Shown here one piece after another: positions 5,925-12,928 of a stretch of 15,142 nucleotides of DNA. A program made the position numbers and the translations under genes. A model generated the notes under the pieces. It saw nothing but the letters and a program-made list of their open reading frames with translations, made no database searches and was not told where the DNA came from. Position 1 is the stretch's first letter; each line of letters starts with the position of its first letter. The stretch comes from Candidatus Woesearchaeota archaeon (GTDB lineage Archaea; Nanobdellota; Nanobdellia; Woesearchaeales; ARS49). The DNA lies in contig JAHWHT010000012.1 of assembly GCA_019323135.1 (NCBI GenBank), forward strand, positions 1 through 15,142, read 5' to 3'.

Positions 5925-6761
5925 ATGAAACATATCGGCGGACAAGCAGTGATTGAGGGCGTCATGATGAAGTCCAGCAAAAAAGTAGCAGTTTCTGTTA
6001 GAAAAAAAAGTAAAATCACAACAAAAATCATGAAGTACAAACCGATTTCAAATAAATACACTGTCTTAAAAGCACCAATAATAAGAGGAGTAGTTAATTT
6101 ATTCGAAATGCTTGTTTTAGGCACAAAAGCTCTGGCTTGGTCTGCTAATGAGCAGTCTGGCGAAGATGATCCTATAACTAAAAAAGAAATGGGCATTACT
6201 TTTTTTATCTCTTTTGCAGCAACTATCTTAATCTTCATTATCGCACCATACTATTTAACAAAATTATTCATAACGAAAACTAATTTTTTATTCAATTTAA
6301 TCGACGGTATTTTTAGAATAATCATTTTCTTTTTATATCTAGTATTAATCGGACTAATGGCAGACATGAAAATGATTTTCAGGTATCATGGTGCAGAACA
6401 TAAAGCAGTCAACTGCTATGAAGCAGGTGTAAAGCTAACACCAAAAAATGCAAAAAAATACCCTAAAGAGCACATCAGGTGCGGAACAAGTCTGTTAGTT
6501 ATTGTAATCGTAGTAAGTATCTTGCTTTTCTCACTAATTAAAGACCCTAGATGGTATGTTAACATTCCATTAAGAATTTTATTCATTCCACTAATCGCAG
6601 GCATTGGTTATGAATTAACCAAATTCGCTTCAAAGCACAGCAAAAACGCTTTAATGAAAATTATAACAAAGCCAGGAATCTGGACTCAAAAATTAACAAC
6701 AAAAGAACCAACACTAAAACAATTAGAGGTTGCTATTAAAGCCCTAAACACTGTAAAATGA
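5925..6761 (+). CDS. DUF1385 / YqhQ-type membrane protein
   Basis: The 278-aa protein starts with the family's conserved N terminus, MKHIGGQAVIEGVMM. It continues with the typical region PIIRGVVNLFEMLVLGTKAL (about 51-70) and two hydrophobic helices (about 91-113 and 128-147). The hallmark FRYHGAEHKAVNCYEAG spans 152-168 and HIRCGTSL 183-190, followed by two further membrane segments (about 190-204 and 214-228). Conserved His and Cys in the hallmark led to the family's description as a predicted metal-dependent enzyme; its reaction is not established as far as I know. The motifs look intact. A small membrane protein and a helical protein follow with ATGA overlap and close spacing, so the three probably form an operon. 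Confidence 0.88.
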   Translation: MKHIGGQAVIEGVMMKSSKKVAVSVRKKSKITTKIMKYKPISNKYTVLKAPIIRGVVNLFEMLVLGTKALAWSANEQSGEDDPITKKEMGITFFISFAATILIFIIAPYYLTKLFITKTNFLFNLIDGIFRIIIFFLYLVLIGLMADMKMIFRYHGAEHKAVNCYEAGVKLTPKNAKKYPKEHIRCGTSLLVIVIVVSILLFSLIKDPRWYVNIPLRILFIPLIAGIGYELTKFASKHSKNALMKIITKPGIWTQKLTTKEPTLKQLEVAIKALNTVK

Positions 6762-6943
6762 ACTTTCAATCTACTTCAATAAAGATTTTAGGCGGAACTT
6801 GTGCAGTAATAGTTCTTCTAGGAATGATTCTTGCTGCAGCAGGAGTCATAACTTGGAATTTGTTCTGGGTAATAATCATTTTTGGAGCAGTTATGGCTTA
6901 TTTCGTGATACCATGGATAAAGAAGAAATCTCAACAAATATGA
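6758..6943 (+). CDS. small two-helix membrane protein
   Basis: The 61-aa product is almost entirely two hydrophobic helices (about 9-31 and 34-53) with a short linker, ending in a lysine-rich tail (IKKKSQQI). Its start overlaps the stop of the DUF1385 gene as ATGA, indicating coupled translation. The family is unknown to me. It may be a small partner of the upstream membrane protein (inference from linkage only). Confidence 0.65.
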   Translation: MNFQSTSIKILGGTCAVIVLLGMILAAAGVITWNLFWVIIIFGAVMAYFVIPWIKKKSQQI

Positions 6944-7338
6944 ATGCTCTGAAACAGCAGATTCTAGAGCTATTGATAAAAGCATATACGCAAGCAGTAT
7001 TTTTTATGGAAAAAGAAAATGAAGCAGTAGTCTTGGCAGCAGAACTAGGCGAAGAAAATCCTAAATTCAAAGAAAAACAAAAAGATGCTGCAAAATACCG
7101 CATAGCAGCACAAATTATTGTTAAACAAAAAGCAAGTCCGCTTTTGGGAGAATTATTTGGTCATGAAAACAAAGCTCACGCAGCAAGTTTAGATCTGCTA
7201 AGAAACAAGATAAATACTATGTGCATGAATATTTTTGCAGACGAACCAGAACATCGACAGTTTATAATCAAAGCAAAAAATAGATCGAAAAACGAGGCAC
7301 TAGAATTTATTGCCAAACTTAAGCAAGAATTATCATAA
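6913..7338 (+). CDS. hypothetical helical protein
   Basis: A soluble, mainly helical protein rich in Lys, Glu and Ala. The start is uncertain. ATG at 6913 (141 aa, MDKEEISTN) has GTGAT just upstream, while ATG at 6940 (132 aa, MNALKQQ) makes an ATGA overlap with the previous gene. Recognisable stretches are AYTQAVFFMEKENEAVVLAAELG and GHENKAHAASLDLLRNKI. I cannot name a family. It ends in a six-base convergent overlap with pyrI and is probably the last gene of the DUF1385 operon. Confidence 0.65.
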   Translation: MDKEEISTNMNALKQQILELLIKAYTQAVFFMEKENEAVVLAAELGEENPKFKEKQKDAAKYRIAAQIIVKQKASPLLGELFGHENKAHAASLDLLRNKINTMCMNIFADEPEHRQFIIKAKNRSKNEALEFIAKLKQELS

Positions 7339-7791
7339 GAACTCTAATTCTTCTTCTTTAAACGTCCGTTCACAGAATTTGCACTTAATTCTAAGCGGCT
7401 TCTCGCTTTTTTTAATAAAATGTGTGGTATTATACGGTTCTTGGTTTGTTATGCAGCCAGCATTAGGGCATTTTACAATATTCACCACATCTTCTAAGAT
7501 AGTTATTGGAATTTTTTCAACTATTCCGTAATTTTTTATCCTCATGACTGTCGCGCCAGGTGCAACTAATGCTATTTTGTTCAGTTCTTCATTGCTTACA
7601 TCGCCATTCACTATTTTGATAAAATCTTTTTTCCCTAATTTATGGCTGTGACAGTTTATGCCAGTATAAAACTCAAATTTATTGTATAAATCAAGTATTC
7701 TGATTATTTTTGAGCTGCATAATCTTGGAATGTGGTCTATCACAATCCCTTTCTCTATTTTCTGCACGATTATCTCTTTGTTTTCTACCAT
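7333..7791 (-). CDS. pyrI: aspartate carbamoyltransferase regulatory chain
   Basis: The 152-aa protein matches PyrI over its whole length. The N-terminal allosteric, nucleotide-binding domain shows IEKGIVIDHIP, ILDLYNKF and GINCHSHKLGKKD. The C-terminal zinc domain has the four cysteines in the family arrangement (Cys108, Cys113, Cys137, Cys140; CPN..C and CKFC). In the family this chain binds effector nucleotides and links catalytic trimers into the holoenzyme, which makes carbamoyl aspartate in pyrimidine synthesis. The start has AGGTGC upstream inside pyrB, and the two genes overlap by seven bases, so they are co-translated. All zinc ligands are kept, so a regulated enzyme is expected. Confidence 0.96.
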   Translation of the reverse strand: MVENKEIIVQKIEKGIVIDHIPRLCSSKIIRILDLYNKFEFYTGINCHSHKLGKKDFIKIVNGDVSNEELNKIALVAPGATVMRIKNYGIVEKIPITILEDVVNIVKCPNAGCITNQEPYNTTHFIKKSEKPLRIKCKFCERTFKEEELEFL

Positions 7792-8696
7792 TTTGCACCT
7801 AATAACATTCCTAATAATGCCATTCTTATAATCACTCCATTCTGTGCTTGCTCAAAATAGTGCGCATAAGGAGTATCATCTACCTCTTTTGCAATTTCAT
7901 TTACTCTTGGCAAAGGATGCATTACTTTCATGTTCGGACGAACATTTTTTAGCATCGCAGTATTTAACATATAAATGTTTTTCACTTTTTGATATTCGTT
8001 TTCATCTGCAAATCGTTCTCTCTGTATTCTTGTCATGTATAATATATCAACATCATTAATAACATCTGTAATTTTATCACACTCTGTGTAATTGCCAACC
8101 TCTTCTAAGACATGATCTGGCATCTTTAAGATTGATGGAGATACAAGAAATATTTTGCAGTTAAACATGCTCAATGCCTGTGCCAGAGAGTGAACAGTTC
8201 TGCCGTATTTCAAGTCTCCCACCAAAGCAACATTAAGATTAAACAAGCTTCCATGTATTTGTTTTATTGTATAAAGATCAAGCAGTGTCTGCGTAGGGTG
8301 CTGGTTCTTGCCGTCTCCTGCATTTATTACAGGTATTTTTGCAACTTCTGAGGCTAGTTTTGCTGCTCCATCTTTTGTATGCCTCATCACAATCAAATCT
8401 GCATATCCGTCATACATTTTGATTGTATCATGCAGAGATTCTCCTTTTTTGCCAGACGTTGCACTCCCAGTATCAAAACCAATTATATTTCCCCCTAATC
8501 GAGATATTGCAGTCTTAAAGCTGTCTCTAGTTCTAGTGCTAGGCTCATAGAACAAACAGGCTATAACTTTCCCTCTTAATATCTCTAATTTTTTATCTGC
8601 AGTTAACTTATCTAAGTCTTCTGCTTTTTGAAGAATTTCGTTTATTTCATCAACACTGAATTCATTTATAGTAATTATGTCTTTCTTATCCATCAA
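7785..8696 (-). CDS. pyrB: aspartate carbamoyltransferase catalytic chain
   Basis: The 303-aa protein is the normal length and carries the expected active-site motifs: STRTR (53-57, carbamoyl phosphate binding), SGKKGESL with the 80s-loop lysines (83-84), RH (105-106), HPTQTLLDL (133-141), GDLKYGRTVHSL (160-171), TRIQRERF (222-229) and HPLPR (260-264). It condenses carbamoyl phosphate with aspartate, the committed step of pyrimidine synthesis. It is the first gene of a pyrB-pyrI operon. No other pyrimidine gene is in the window. Two adjacent ATG codons open the gene; the upstream AT-rich box predicts a leaderless message. Confidence 0.97.
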   Translation of the reverse strand: MMDKKDIITINEFSVDEINEILQKAEDLDKLTADKKLEILRGKVIACLFYEPSTRTRDSFKTAISRLGGNIIGFDTGSATSGKKGESLHDTIKMYDGYADLIVMRHTKDGAAKLASEVAKIPVINAGDGKNQHPTQTLLDLYTIKQIHGSLFNLNVALVGDLKYGRTVHSLAQALSMFNCKIFLVSPSILKMPDHVLEEVGNYTECDKITDVINDVDILYMTRIQRERFADENEYQKVKNIYMLNTAMLKNVRPNMKVMHPLPRVNEIAKEVDDTPYAHYFEQAQNGVIIRMALLGMLLGAKW

Positions 8697-8718
8697 TAAA
8701 TATACAAAACAGTGCTAG

Positions 8719-8728
8719 TTTAAATATA
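8719..8728 (-). promoter_or_regulatory. probable TATA region of pyrBI
   Basis: The minus strand reads TATATTTAAA about 23-32 bases before the ATG at 8696. The exact box is uncertain in this AT-rich stretch, but the spacing fits a leaderless message. Confidence 0.4.
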
Positions 8729-8779
8729 TTTGTAGTTTCTTTTTAGACACAGTAGAAGGTATATTTTCAAGAACACACG

Positions 8780-9454
8780 TTACTTCTTTTGATACACAAA
8801 AACTTCTCCATATTTTATGCAAAATTGAAAACTGCCTCTTCGCAGCATCTCAAATGCAGCTTTCTCAATTATGTGATTCTCCTGCATTATACTCTCAACT
8901 GTTGCTCTAATTTCAGGGGTTACATGCTCTTGATAATCTTCAAAAGTGTGAATTTCCTCAAAAAAACCAGATGGGTCGTCATCAAACCAGGTTCTGCCAG
9001 CATCAGACCAATATCCCTCTGTTTCTTTTCTTGTTGCGCCAATCAAGACACAATGTTTTTCAGCTTTTTTTTTCAAGTTGTATCGATTATTTCCAATCAC
9101 ATATCCGCCTTTTACAAGCATCTCTATCGGCCTGTCAAGTTCTGCAGGACTATTATGAACATAAACAACATCAAACTCCCCTAAATCAGACATATCCTCA
9201 ACTTTACAATCTATTGCATTTAATCCATTTTCGCTCAACATAGACATCAAGGGTTTGCGTTGATCTACAAAAGTTATGTTTTCTGCAGGCCAGATTTTTG
9301 CAGGAGTCATGTCATCGCCAGAACAAGCATATAAAACTCTTGGAGAACCTAATTGCAATGCTTCCTCTATCCTCCTCAAGCTCTCGACAATTTCAGGATA
9401 TTCCGCTGTGTATATTCTCAAAAAATTATCAATAAGTTTTGCATTAAGCCCCAT
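8780..9454 (-). CDS. Rossmann-fold, methyltransferase-like protein
   Basis: The 224-aa protein has the layout of a class I SAM-dependent methyltransferase. A glycine-containing strand-loop (RVLYACSGDDM, 39-49) is followed by an acidic residue at the end of the second strand (FVDQRKP, Asp64). Then come CKVEDM (83-88) and a fourth strand, FDVVYVHNSPAE (94-105), preceding a helix and VKGGYVIGNN. The glycine motif is weak (ACSGDD rather than GxGxG), so the fold is more certain than the activity. The C-terminal third (FDDDPSGFFEEIHTFEDYQEH onward) matches nothing I know. It is a single gene with its own promoter, 23 bases from TATA to ATG. Confidence 0.65.
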   Translation of the reverse strand: MGLNAKLIDNFLRIYTAEYPEIVESLRRIEEALQLGSPRVLYACSGDDMTPAKIWPAENITFVDQRKPLMSMLSENGLNAIDCKVEDMSDLGEFDVVYVHNSPAELDRPIEMLVKGGYVIGNNRYNLKKKAEKHCVLIGATRKETEGYWSDAGRTWFDDDPSGFFEEIHTFEDYQEHVTPEIRATVESIMQENHIIEKAAFEMLRRGSFQFCIKYGEVFVYQKK

Positions 9455-9476
9455 AAATTAAACTAGATAAACTCAA

Positions 9477-9484
9477 TATTTAAA
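9477..9484 (-). promoter_or_regulatory. TATA box of the methyltransferase-like gene
   Basis: The minus strand reads TTTAAATA, ending 23 bases before the ATG at 9454 with no ribosome binding site between, so the message should be leaderless. Confidence 0.55.
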
Positions 9485-9512
9485 GTTAAGTAAGAATTAA
9501 AAAAATAAAAAT

Positions 9513-9764
9513 TTAAAGACCATAATGTTCTCTAACACTAGAATATGTAAATTTCTTCGGCATTGCAACTTTTGCCATCCGTACACTCTGCGTTATAGCA
9601 GTATATATGTTAGAAACTTCCCCTTCAGATATTGTGCGAGGATTTGCTCTCTCTATTACCTGAATCTCAAATGCAACTCCGCCTGGCAATAAATCTCCTA
9701 ACTCAAATTCATCAATTACAGAAACTCTTGAAACAGGTTTTGTTTCCACCGAATTATCGCTCAT
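9513..9764 (-). CDS. hypothetical 83-aa protein
   Basis: The start MSDNSVETK is chosen because GAGGGGTG lies just upstream, at about 9771-9778; a GTG reading at 9773 would fall inside that ribosome binding site. The protein is soluble and without a signal. A central stretch reads ELGDLLPGGVAFEIQVIERANPRTISEGEVSNIYTAI and the end is basic (MPKKFTYSSVREHYGL). I do not recognise it. Its TATA box lies at 9809-9817 and, behind that, the second palindromic element. Confidence 0.6.
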   Translation of the reverse strand: MSDNSVETKPVSRVSVIDEFELGDLLPGGVAFEIQVIERANPRTISEGEVSNIYTAITQSVRMAKVAMPKKFTYSSVREHYGL

Positions 9765-9808
9765 AAAAAACACCCCTCTGTTTTGATATATCTAACAATT
9801 CATAAATG

Positions 9809-9817
9809 ATATTTAAA
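9809..9817 (-). promoter_or_regulatory. TATA box of the 83-aa gene
   Basis: The minus strand reads TTTAAATAT about 45 bases before the ATG at 9764. Transcription would start near 9786, giving a short leader with GAGGGGTG. The palindromic element begins 14 bases upstream of the box. Confidence 0.5.
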
Positions 9818-9831
9818 CCTTTGTAATTGTG

Positions 9832-9936
9832 GTATGTGCATAGCACCTGGCGAAGTTCTCTAGTATACACCCTAATTAAAACAAATCTAAACAACAATCA
9901 TCAACAGAAGTTAAACGTAGCGTGCTATGCACATAC
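9832..9936. repeat. palindromic intergenic element, copy 2
   Basis: A 15-bp perfect inverted repeat, GTATGTGCATAGCAC (9832-9846) and GTGCTATGCACATAC (9922-9936), encloses about 75 bases. The inner sequences CTGGCGAAG and CGTAGC match copy 1 at 4144-4238, while the AT-rich centre is unrelated. As in copy 1, it lies just after the stop of one minus-strand gene (18 bases) and just before the TATA box of the next. No target-site duplication is evident. Confidence 0.75.
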
Positions 9937-9954
9937 TAATCCCATCAAAGTTAC

Positions 9955-10434
9955 TTAAACACCTAAAATTAAGGCAGTTCCTTTCCCTACAAAATACGTA
10001 AGTATAATCACTAATACCATAATCAATACGTGTTCTAGAATCACTTTATGTGGTGCTACTTTTGTTTTTTTAGCCAAATGATAGCTATATGCAGTTATTA
10101 ATAGCACACCCCAAGTTATACAAATTATTAAAGCAGTTTGAATCTCAAGTAATAAAAAGGGTATCACAAAAGTGAGTGCAAAAGCAAATTTAAAGAAAAA
10201 GGTAGACATTGTTGCATCCCATATCTGCGCAGCAGTCCTTCTATAAGTTGATTCTTCAGAAATATGCATTCCAAGGGCATCTGAGCAAGCATCTGCTATT
10301 GCAATAGCAATTATTCCAGATATTACCACAAACTTTGATCCAGTACTTGCATCAAGACCTACAATTAATCCTAATGTAGTTATCACTCCAGACGTTAGTC
10401 CGAATCCTAATCCTTTTCTGAATTGAGTGTTCAT
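9955..10434 (-). CDS. VIT1/CCC1-family membrane transporter
   Basis: The 159-aa protein has about five membrane helices (roughly 11-27, 35-53, 78-98, 100-118, 133-157). It shows the family's opening motif GFGLTSGVITTLGLIVGL and, on the second helix, IADACSDALGMHISEES, the region that carries the conserved Ser/Gly and acidic residues of VIT1/CCC1 proteins. Characterised members move Fe2+ or Mn2+ out of the cytosol. This is a short version, shorter than typical plant or yeast members. The start overlaps the stop of the thioredoxin lipoprotein gene (ATGA), so the two are co-translated. The family is fairly sure; the ion is inferred. Confidence 0.75.
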   Translation of the reverse strand: MNTQFRKGLGFGLTSGVITTLGLIVGLDASTGSKFVVISGIIAIAIADACSDALGMHISEESTYRRTAAQIWDATMSTFFFKFAFALTFVIPFLLLEIQTALIICITWGVLLITAYSYHLAKKTKVAPHKVILEHVLIMVLVIILTYFVGKGTALILGV

Positions 10435-10868
10435 TGGGCTAATTTATCTTTTGGAGAGATACATCCAGAATTTAGGCAAGCTTTTATCTCTAATTCGATT
10501 TTATCGCCAAGCGATTTGCTAAATCCTACCATCCTTTTTTCTCCAATGAATATTGTTGGAACTCCGCCGCTTTTCTTGCCATATGCTTGAGCTACCTCCT
10601 CAAAAAATGCTCTATTAGATGCGTTTTTGTAAACTTCATACTGCTCAACACGCAAATCAGGGTAATTTAATTTAATTTTCTCAAACCAGGCATTCATGCT
10701 TTTACAGTGTGGACATGTTGCGCCATAAAATTCATAGATAACAACTTCTTTAACACCATTATCTTCTTCTATTTCTTCAACAACATCTGAAACTGTTGTG
10801 TTTGTACAACCTGCCAAAAATATTGCAACCAACAACATTATACTCACTAGTACACCTATTTTTTTCAT
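10431..10868 (-). CDS. thioredoxin-fold lipoprotein (CPHC)
   Basis: The 145-aa protein has a signal segment and lipobox LAGC (predicted lipidation at Cys21), a short acidic linker and a thioredoxin fold. Visible fold features are VVIYEFYGATCPHC (redox pair Cys52/Cys55), the cis-proline motif GGVPTIFIG (101-109) and a C-terminal helix. A second pair, Cys131 and Cys136 (CLNSGC), follows. It faces the outside, where it would reduce or oxidise thiols. The domain is very like the N-terminal domain of the neighbouring CcdA fusion, down to GGVPTIFIGEKR.VGFS.SLGD and the C-x4-C, so it is a duplication. Its own TATA box lies 24 bases upstream. Confidence 0.88.
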   Translation of the reverse strand: MKKIGVLVSIMLLVAIFLAGCTNTTVSDVVEEIEEDNGVKEVVIYEFYGATCPHCKSMNAWFEKIKLNYPDLRVEQYEVYKNASNRAFFEEVAQAYGKKSGGVPTIFIGEKRMVGFSKSLGDKIELEIKACLNSGCISPKDKLAQ

Positions 10869-10891
10869 AAAGAGAATATTTCTTGTTCTAA

Positions 10892-10899
10892 TATTTAAG
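10892..10899 (-). promoter_or_regulatory. TATA box of the thioredoxin lipoprotein - VIT unit
   Basis: The minus strand reads CTTAAATA, 24 bases before the ATG at 10868, predicting a leaderless message separate from the fusion gene upstream. The sequence and spacing resemble the box before the fusion gene. Confidence 0.5.
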
Positions 10900-10904
10900 C
10901 TTTA

Positions 10905-12089
10905 TCATACATATCCTAGCCAGATTGATATTAGCATGCAAATACCTAGCAATAATATTATCAAACCTGCAATCAAATGAAGCAGTTTCAGTTTGCTTTT
11001 TCTCCATTCTTCTGCTTTTTTTGTTGTTGTAAAGCCATAATATACTGCATACGTTATCAACAGCATAGGCATTACAAAAATTAAGTTATACAAAACTAAT
11101 AGTAGAAGTGCATAATTTCGCGTGGTCGTCTTTGCTAACAAGCCTAATATTACAATATAAGGTCCTGATGTGCAGGGAAGCAAAAATAAACTTACTACAA
11201 ATCCTATCAAAAAGGCTCCTGGAACAGAGGTTACTCCTTTTAAGATACATTGCAATTTAGGTCTCCAGCTCATTGGAACCTCCATTACAAACCATTTGCC
11301 ATAAGCAAAGTAATCTTTTAAGTTAAATAAGCCCACCATTACTGCAAGTATCGCTACTGCAAAATAAAATCCATGTGTCAATCCTGCTGCTTGTATTGCA
11401 GAATAAAGACCCAAGCCCATCAAAAAGTATGATAAAAATATGGATAATGTAAATGCCAGTCCTGCGTACAATGCTCTTTTTTTCTTTTTAGCAACAAGTA
11501 TGGTTGTTAGCAGAATTATTAACACTGCAAATGCACAAGGATTAATTGCATCTACTATTGCTGCAGAAATTACTGCGCCAACAGTTATCTGTTCTTTGAA
11601 TTTTGTTTTTTCAGGATTTTCTATTGGTGATGTACCGTCATCTGCAGTTATAGTCACTGAATGGTCTTTTACTTTTTCTATAGGCGATATACACTTATTT
11701 GCTAAGCAGTTTTTGATTTCTTCTTCAATCTGATCTCCGAGTGATGCGCTAAATCCAACTATTCTTTTTTCTCCTATAAATATAGTTGGAACGCCCCCCA
11801 TTTTTTCGCCATATGCTTCGGATATTTTAACTAATAATTCTCTATTTGTTTTATTTTGATAAATTTCATGCTGAACAACTATTAAATCAGGATATTTGGA
11901 TTTGATTTCTTCTAACCATAAATTCAATTTTGTGCAGTGCGGGCATCCTTTTCCATAGAATTCATAAATTAGCACTTTTTCGCCGGTTATTACAGCACCA
12001 TCAACTGATTCTGTTTTTGTTGCAAAAATAAATATTGCACCGACTAATACCAAAAATAATAAAATTGCTAATATGCTAACTTTTTTCAT
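10905..12089 (-). CDS. thioredoxin-CcdA fusion (thiol-disulfide electron conduit)
   Basis: The 394-aa protein joins two parts. After an N-terminal membrane or signal segment (about 4-23) comes a thioredoxin domain (about 38-135) with CPHC (Cys49/Cys52), cis-proline GGVPTIFIG (98-106) and C-x4-C (Cys128/Cys133). After a linker, residues about 168-394 form a CcdA/DsbD-type membrane domain with six or so helices and the two signature cysteines, NPCAFAVL (Cys185) and LPCTSGPY (Cys306). In this family the membrane domain passes electrons from cytoplasmic thioredoxin to an external acceptor. Here the acceptor may be the fused domain, or the near-identical lipoprotein next door (inference). The order, thioredoxin first, differs from E. 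coli DsbD, which ends in thioredoxin. It has its own promoter. Confidence 0.9.
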   Translation of the reverse strand: MKKVSILAILLFLVLVGAIFIFATKTESVDGAVITGEKVLIYEFYGKGCPHCTKLNLWLEEIKSKYPDLIVVQHEIYQNKTNRELLVKISEAYGEKMGGVPTIFIGEKRIVGFSASLGDQIEEEIKNCLANKCISPIEKVKDHSVTITADDGTSPIENPEKTKFKEQITVGAVISAAIVDAINPCAFAVLIILLTTILVAKKKKRALYAGLAFTLSIFLSYFLMGLGLYSAIQAAGLTHGFYFAVAILAVMVGLFNLKDYFAYGKWFVMEVPMSWRPKLQCILKGVTSVPGAFLIGFVVSLFLLPCTSGPYIVILGLLAKTTTRNYALLLLVLYNLIFVMPMLLITYAVYYGFTTTKKAEEWRKSKLKLLHLIAGLIILLLGICMLISIWLGYV

Positions 12090-12112
12090 GTCTGCATCAT
12101 CTCTGTTTCAGA

Positions 12113-12120
12113 TATTTAAA
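12113..12120 (-). promoter_or_regulatory. TATA box of the thioredoxin-CcdA gene
   Basis: The minus strand reads TTTAAATA, 24 bases before the ATG at 12089, which predicts a leaderless message. It lies just after the stop of the DUF134 gene. Confidence 0.5.
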
Positions 12121-12137
12121 TCTTATGAAATTTTGTT

Positions 12138-12626
12138 TTATCCTCTGGCCATAACAGAATTGCATTTTGGGCATTTTCTTTTAGCGCAAGGTGTTCCGCG
12201 TATATGCGCAACTTTCGTATTACATTTTGGACAAACACACTCTCCAATAGGCCCTCCTGCAGTACCACCCAGTCTTCCTCTGCCCAGTCCAGAGTCAATA
12301 CCTCTTCTCAATCCTTTCCCAGACCCTCTTGGCACTACCATTTTATGTGATCCTCCCTCTATTTTTATTGATTTTCCATTAACTAATGCGTCTGCAACCT
12401 TCTTCCTCGCAGAAGCCAAGGTTCTTTGAAGTGTTGGCTGGGATATTTTCATTTTTTTTGCTGCTTCTAGTTGATTTATTTCTTCAAAATCACAAAGCCG
12501 TAATGCTTCAAATTCCCCCATGCTCAATATTACTTCAGGCATTTTTGCAAGCCGAACTCCTGCAGGTTTAAAATGTGTTATGCCTGGCATAAACCGTACT
12601 CTTCTACATAATCTAGGTCTAGGCAT
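12138..12626 (-). CDS. UPF0251/DUF134 DNA-binding protein with C-terminal cysteine motif
   Basis: The 162-aa protein carries the family's N terminus (MPRPRLCRRVRFMPG, then FKPAGV), the acidic helix MGEFEALRLCDFE (36-48) and a helix-turn-helix, QLEAAKKMKISQPTLQRTLASARKKVADAL (about 52-81). After a Gly/Arg-rich linker there is a putative zinc site, CVCPKC (130-135) then HIRGTPCAKRKCPKC (141-155). The family is predicted to bind DNA, as sigma-like helix-turn-helix proteins do. It is the last gene of the five-gene unit, with GGAGG inside the NifX gene and a one-base TAATG overlap. Autoregulation through the upstream palindromes is an inference. Confidence 0.92.
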   Translation of the reverse strand: MPRPRLCRRVRFMPGITHFKPAGVRLAKMPEVILSMGEFEALRLCDFEEINQLEAAKKMKISQPTLQRTLASARKKVADALVNGKSIKIEGGSHKMVVPRGSGKGLRRGIDSGLGRGRLGGTAGGPIGECVCPKCNTKVAHIRGTPCAKRKCPKCNSVMARG

Positions 12627-12928
12627 TAGATTTCCTCCAATGCTTCTTTAACAGTTTTATTCTGCACAATTTTATATTTCATTCCTTTATTATCCAGAAA
12701 TGCAGTCATATTTGGGCCAAATTTACCGCTAATCACAACTTCTACTTCTTTATTTGCAAGCATTTGTGCAACTCCTACACCTGCTCCGCCTCCGCCATGC
12801 TGGAAAGGGTTTGATATTACTTCAATTAATTTTTTGTCTTCAAATATCAAATAAAATTCTGACCTTCCAGATACCGGACTTACTGGTGCATTTTCATCTT
12901 TTCCGCTTGACGCGATTGCTATTTTCAT
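12626..12928 (-). CDS. NifX/NafY-type iron-molybdenum cofactor-binding domain protein
   Basis: The 100-aa protein is a single domain of the dinitrogenase iron-molybdenum cofactor family (COG1433-like). It shows MKIAIASSGKDENAPVSPVSGRSEFYLIF at the start, the HGGGGAGVGVAQMLANKEVEVVISGKFGPNM centre (44-74) and a short C-terminal helix. In nitrogen fixers these domains bind iron-sulfur or FeMo cofactor precursors. Archaea without nitrogenase carry many such single-domain forms of unknown role. No nif gene is visible here, so nitrogen fixation should not be inferred. Its start overlaps the permease stop as ATGA, with GAGGTGG upstream. Confidence 0.92.
   Translation of the reverse strand: MKIAIASSGKDENAPVSPVSGRSEFYLIFEDKKLIEVISNPFQHGGGGAGVGVAQMLANKEVEVVISGKFGPNMTAFLDNKGMKYKIVQNKTVKEALEEI

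Noticed and set aside
7333..7338. Convergent stop overlap of pyrI and the plus-strand gene as a regulatory antisense site
   Set aside because: A six-base overlap of stops is common in compact genomes (another occurs at 3462-3465) and shows no further structure.
9832..9936. Palindromic elements as integron attC sites
   Set aside because: They are hairpin-like and dispersed, but the required GTTRRRY core is not at the arm end, and no integrase or cassette array is visible.
12626..12928. Evidence for nitrogen fixation from the NifX-type gene
   Set aside because: Single-domain relatives are common in organisms without nitrogenase and no nif structural gene is present.
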